A DNA stretch of 64,000 nucleotides from Corynebacterium freneyi (GTDB taxonomy: Bacteria; Actinomycetota; Actinomycetes; Mycobacteriales; Mycobacteriaceae). Below, in pieces: positions 62,143 to 64,000 of this stretch (its first letter is position 1; each line of letters starts with the position of its first letter). A model generated the notes under the pieces. It saw nothing but the letters and a program-made list of their open reading frames with translations. It had not been told where the DNA came from and ran no database searches. The DNA lies in the NCBI RefSeq assembly GCF_030408835.1, contig NZ_CP047357.1:682001-746000 (forward strand), in the 5' to 3' direction. Both the position numbers and the translations under genes were made by a program.

Positions 62143-64000
62143 ATGACTGCGACGACGACCCGACCGACGCGCAAGGTCCGGGGAACCCTCGGCTGGTACG
62201 TGGTTTTCGCCTTGGTGGCCGGCGCCCTCGCGGGCGCGCTGTCGCTGGCGTTCAACATGGAATCCCGGACGACCCTGGGCATCCCGGACCCCGGATTCAT
62301 CACGACGGTGGGCTTCCCGCTGGCGAAGGCCGGCGGCGAAATGCTGGCCGCCCTGGCGATCGGTTCGTTCATGTTGTCGGCGTTCGGCTCGCGGCCCAGG
62401 CCGGACGGGACGGTCGACCTCGACGGCTGGGCGGCGGCGCGCACCGGCCGGTGGGCGATCCTGAGCTGGGGGCTCATCGCGCTGCTGCAGATCCCGCTGG
62501 TGCTGTCGGACGTGTCGGGCCAGCCGCTGTCGACGACGATCCGCCCGGAGAACTGGTCCCTGGCCCTCGAGCAGGTCAGTGAGGCGCTGGCGTGGCTGTG
62601 GGTGGCCATCTTCGCCCTGGTCGTGGCCGTCGGCTCGGCGCTGACCAGCAAGTGGATCTGGCAGCCGGTGTTCTTCGCCGTGTCGCTGCTGTCGATGATG
62701 CCGCTGGCCGTCGTCAGCCACAACGCCACCGGCGGCAACCACGATTACGGCACCAACTCGTACATCTGGCACCTGACGTTCACGGTGTTCTGGGTCGGCG
62801 GTCTGATGGCGCTCATCGGCCATGCGCGCCGCCGCGGCGAGTTCATGTCCGAGGTCGCGTCGCGCTACAGCTTCGTCGCGCTGGTCGCGTTCGTGGCCAT
62901 GAGCGCGTCGGGCGTGATCAACGCGGCGATCAACCTGTCGTGGCACGACCTGTTCGACAACAACTACGGCATCCTCGTGGTGGTCAAGACGCTGCTGATC
63001 GTCGTGCTGGGCCTGTTCGGCTACATGCACCGGAAGGTGACTATCCCGGCGCTGGACAAGGACCCCAACGGCCCGGCGTTTTGGCGTCTGGCCATCGTGG
63101 AGGTTCTGGTCATGGCCGTGGCGGTCGGTGTCGCGGTGGCGCTGGGCCGCACGCCTCCGCCGCCGAATTACTCGGACCAGGCCGGTGGCGAGGGCCTGCC
63201 GCCGATCACGCAGATGGAGGTCAAGCTCGGCTACAAGCTGGAGATCCCCTTCGGCTGGGAGGCGATGTTCACGCAGTTCCGGTTCGACATCTTCTTCGGC
63301 TCGGCGGCGATCATCGCGGCGTGGATCTACCTGTACTGGCTGCGGAAGCTGCGCAAGCGCGGCGGCGAGTGGCCGATTTCGAACACGATCTGGTGGCTGT
63401 CGGGTTGCGCGCTGTTGCTGTTCACGTCGTCGTCGGCGTTGGGCGTGTACATGCCGGCGCTGTTTTCGGTGCACATGCTGGCGCACATGCTGTACTCGAT
63501 GGCGATTCCGGTGATGTTGGCCCTGGGCGGCCCGGTGACGTTGGCGTTGCGGGCGCTCAAGCCGGCGGGTCGCACGGGTCTGCCGGGTGTGCGCGAGTGG
63601 TTGGTGGCGTTCATCAACAATCCGGTGTCGCGGTTCCTGACCAATCCGATCGTGGCCACGGCGCAGTTCGTCGCGGGTTTCTACCTGCTGTACATGACGC
63701 CGTTGTACGACTTCCTGGCCGACGAGCACGCCGGTCACCTGTTCATGAACATTCACTTCCTGATCTCCGGGTACATCTTCTACTGGGTGATCATCGGCGT
63801 GGATGCGGCGCCGCAGCAGATTTCGCCGGCGGTGAAGCTGGTATCGCTGATGGGTTCGCTGCCGTTCCATGCGTGGTTCGGCATCACGTTGATGCAGATG
63901 CAGCAGGTGTTGGCGGAGGAGTACTACCGCAATCTGGCGTTGCCGTGGTACGTGGATTTGCTGGAGGACCAGAACGTCGGCGGCGCGGTGGCGTGGGCGT
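62143..64000 (+). CDS. CopD / CtaG-type copper and cytochrome oxidase assembly protein (partial)
   Basis: This large polytopic protein runs off the right edge after ~619 residues. The N-terminal half has about eight helices and the CopD-type region (VVSHNATGGNHDYGTNSYIW, LTFTVFWVGGLMALIGHARR, VVKTLLIVVLGLFGYMHRK). The C-terminal half is a caa3/CtaG-like domain with MPALFSVHMLAHMLYSMAIP, HLFMNIHFLISGYIFYWVI and LPFHAWFGITLMQMQQVLAE, rich in membrane His/Met that can carry copper. This two-domain fusion is typical of actinobacteria (Rv0102-like). It likely helps insert copper into the aa3 oxidase whose subunit I is ctaD here. TACCCT lies 7 nt before the ATG. Confidence 0.88.
   Translation, partial: MTATTTRPTRKVRGTLGWYVVFALVAGALAGALSLAFNMESRTTLGIPDPGFITTVGFPLAKAGGEMLAALAIGSFMLSAFGSRPRPDGTVDLDGWAAARTGRWAILSWGLIALLQIPLVLSDVSGQPLSTTIRPENWSLALEQVSEALAWLWVAIFALVVAVGSALTSKWIWQPVFFAVSLLSMMPLAVVSHNATGGNHDYGTNSYIWHLTFTVFWVGGLMALIGHARRRGEFMSEVASRYSFVALVAFVAMSASGVINAAINLSWHDLFDNNYGILVVVKTLLIVVLGLFGYMHRKVTIPALDKDPNGPAFWRLAIVEVLVMAVAVGVAVALGRTPPPPNYSDQAGGEGLPPITQMEVKLGYKLEIPFGWEAMFTQFRFDIFFGSAAIIAAWIYLYWLRKLRKRGGEWPISNTIWWLSGCALLLFTSSSALGVYMPALFSVHMLAHMLYSMAIPVMLALGGPVTLALRALKPAGRTGLPGVREWLVAFINNPVSRFLTNPIVATAQFVAGFYLLYMTPLYDFLADEHAGHLFMNIHFLISGYIFYWVIIGVDAAPQQISPAVKLVSLMGSLPFHAWFGITLMQMQQVLAEEYYRNLALPWYVDLLEDQNVGGAVAWA

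Overview
The window looks like chromosome of a high-G+C, mycolate-producing actinobacterium, most probably a Corynebacterium or close relative. The evidence is a single-chain type I fatty-acid synthase next to acpS and a FasR-type regulator, a CmrA-type mycolate reductase beside oligoribonuclease, the nrdHIE-nrdF-ctaD-serB order, and a dinG/pncB/clpS/murI/rph/rdgB block that follows the gene order of Mycobacterium tuberculosis Rv1329c-Rv1343c. No database search was possible, so all names rest on motifs, lengths and gene order.

1-10.9 kb is the right part of a siphovirus-type prophage. It holds the end of a tape-measure gene, a distal-tail protein, a Gp37-like tail protein, small virion genes, a coiled-coil tail fibre, and a lysis cassette (M23 peptidase + amidase endolysin and three small membrane proteins). 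A leftward cluster follows with a Ros/MucR-like zinc-finger protein, a small DNA-binding-like protein, a short GNAT-like protein and an operator/promoter. No integrase or att site could be identified. From 11.0 kb the genes look like host genes.

11-25.6 kb carries a MauE/DsbA thiol-redox pair, two tandem tRNA-Ala genes, a flavin split-barrel protein, a TetR regulator, nadE, a sugar MFS transporter, zinc-free L36, a class Ib ribonucleotide reductase (nrdH, nrdI, nrdE, nrdF) behind NrdR-like boxes, ctaD, serB and a Pth2-like gene. 25.6-38.3 kb carries dinG, pncB, clpS, a DUF2017 gene, a P1 peptidase, a rhomboid protease, murI, an Rv1339-like metallo-beta-lactamase-fold enzyme, rph, rdgB, two small membrane genes, tRNA-Leu and the phosphate transporter pitA.

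38.4-52.7 kb is the lipid-synthesis block. It contains a 3101-residue FAS-I, a nuclease-like AbiEi/DUF559 gene bracketed by palindromic 62-bp repeats, acpS, an unknown gene, fasR and bcp. 52.7-64 kb contains tRNA-Lys, a frameshifted L,D-transpeptidase lipoprotein gene, a ChrSA-like two-component system divergent from an HrtBA-like haem exporter, tRNA-His, orn, cmrA, a TetR gene, tRNA-Arg and the start of a CopD/CtaG-type gene.

The observations that stand out most are: (i) a 10-base word, GTCGYAAAGC, that occurs 14 times in the host part and was not seen in the prophage; (ii) the palindromic repeats around the AbiEi/DUF559 gene; (iii) helically phased palindromes between endolysin and holin; and (iv) a consistent -10-like hexamer 6-7 nt before many start codons, which suggests leaderless transcripts and was used to choose starts.
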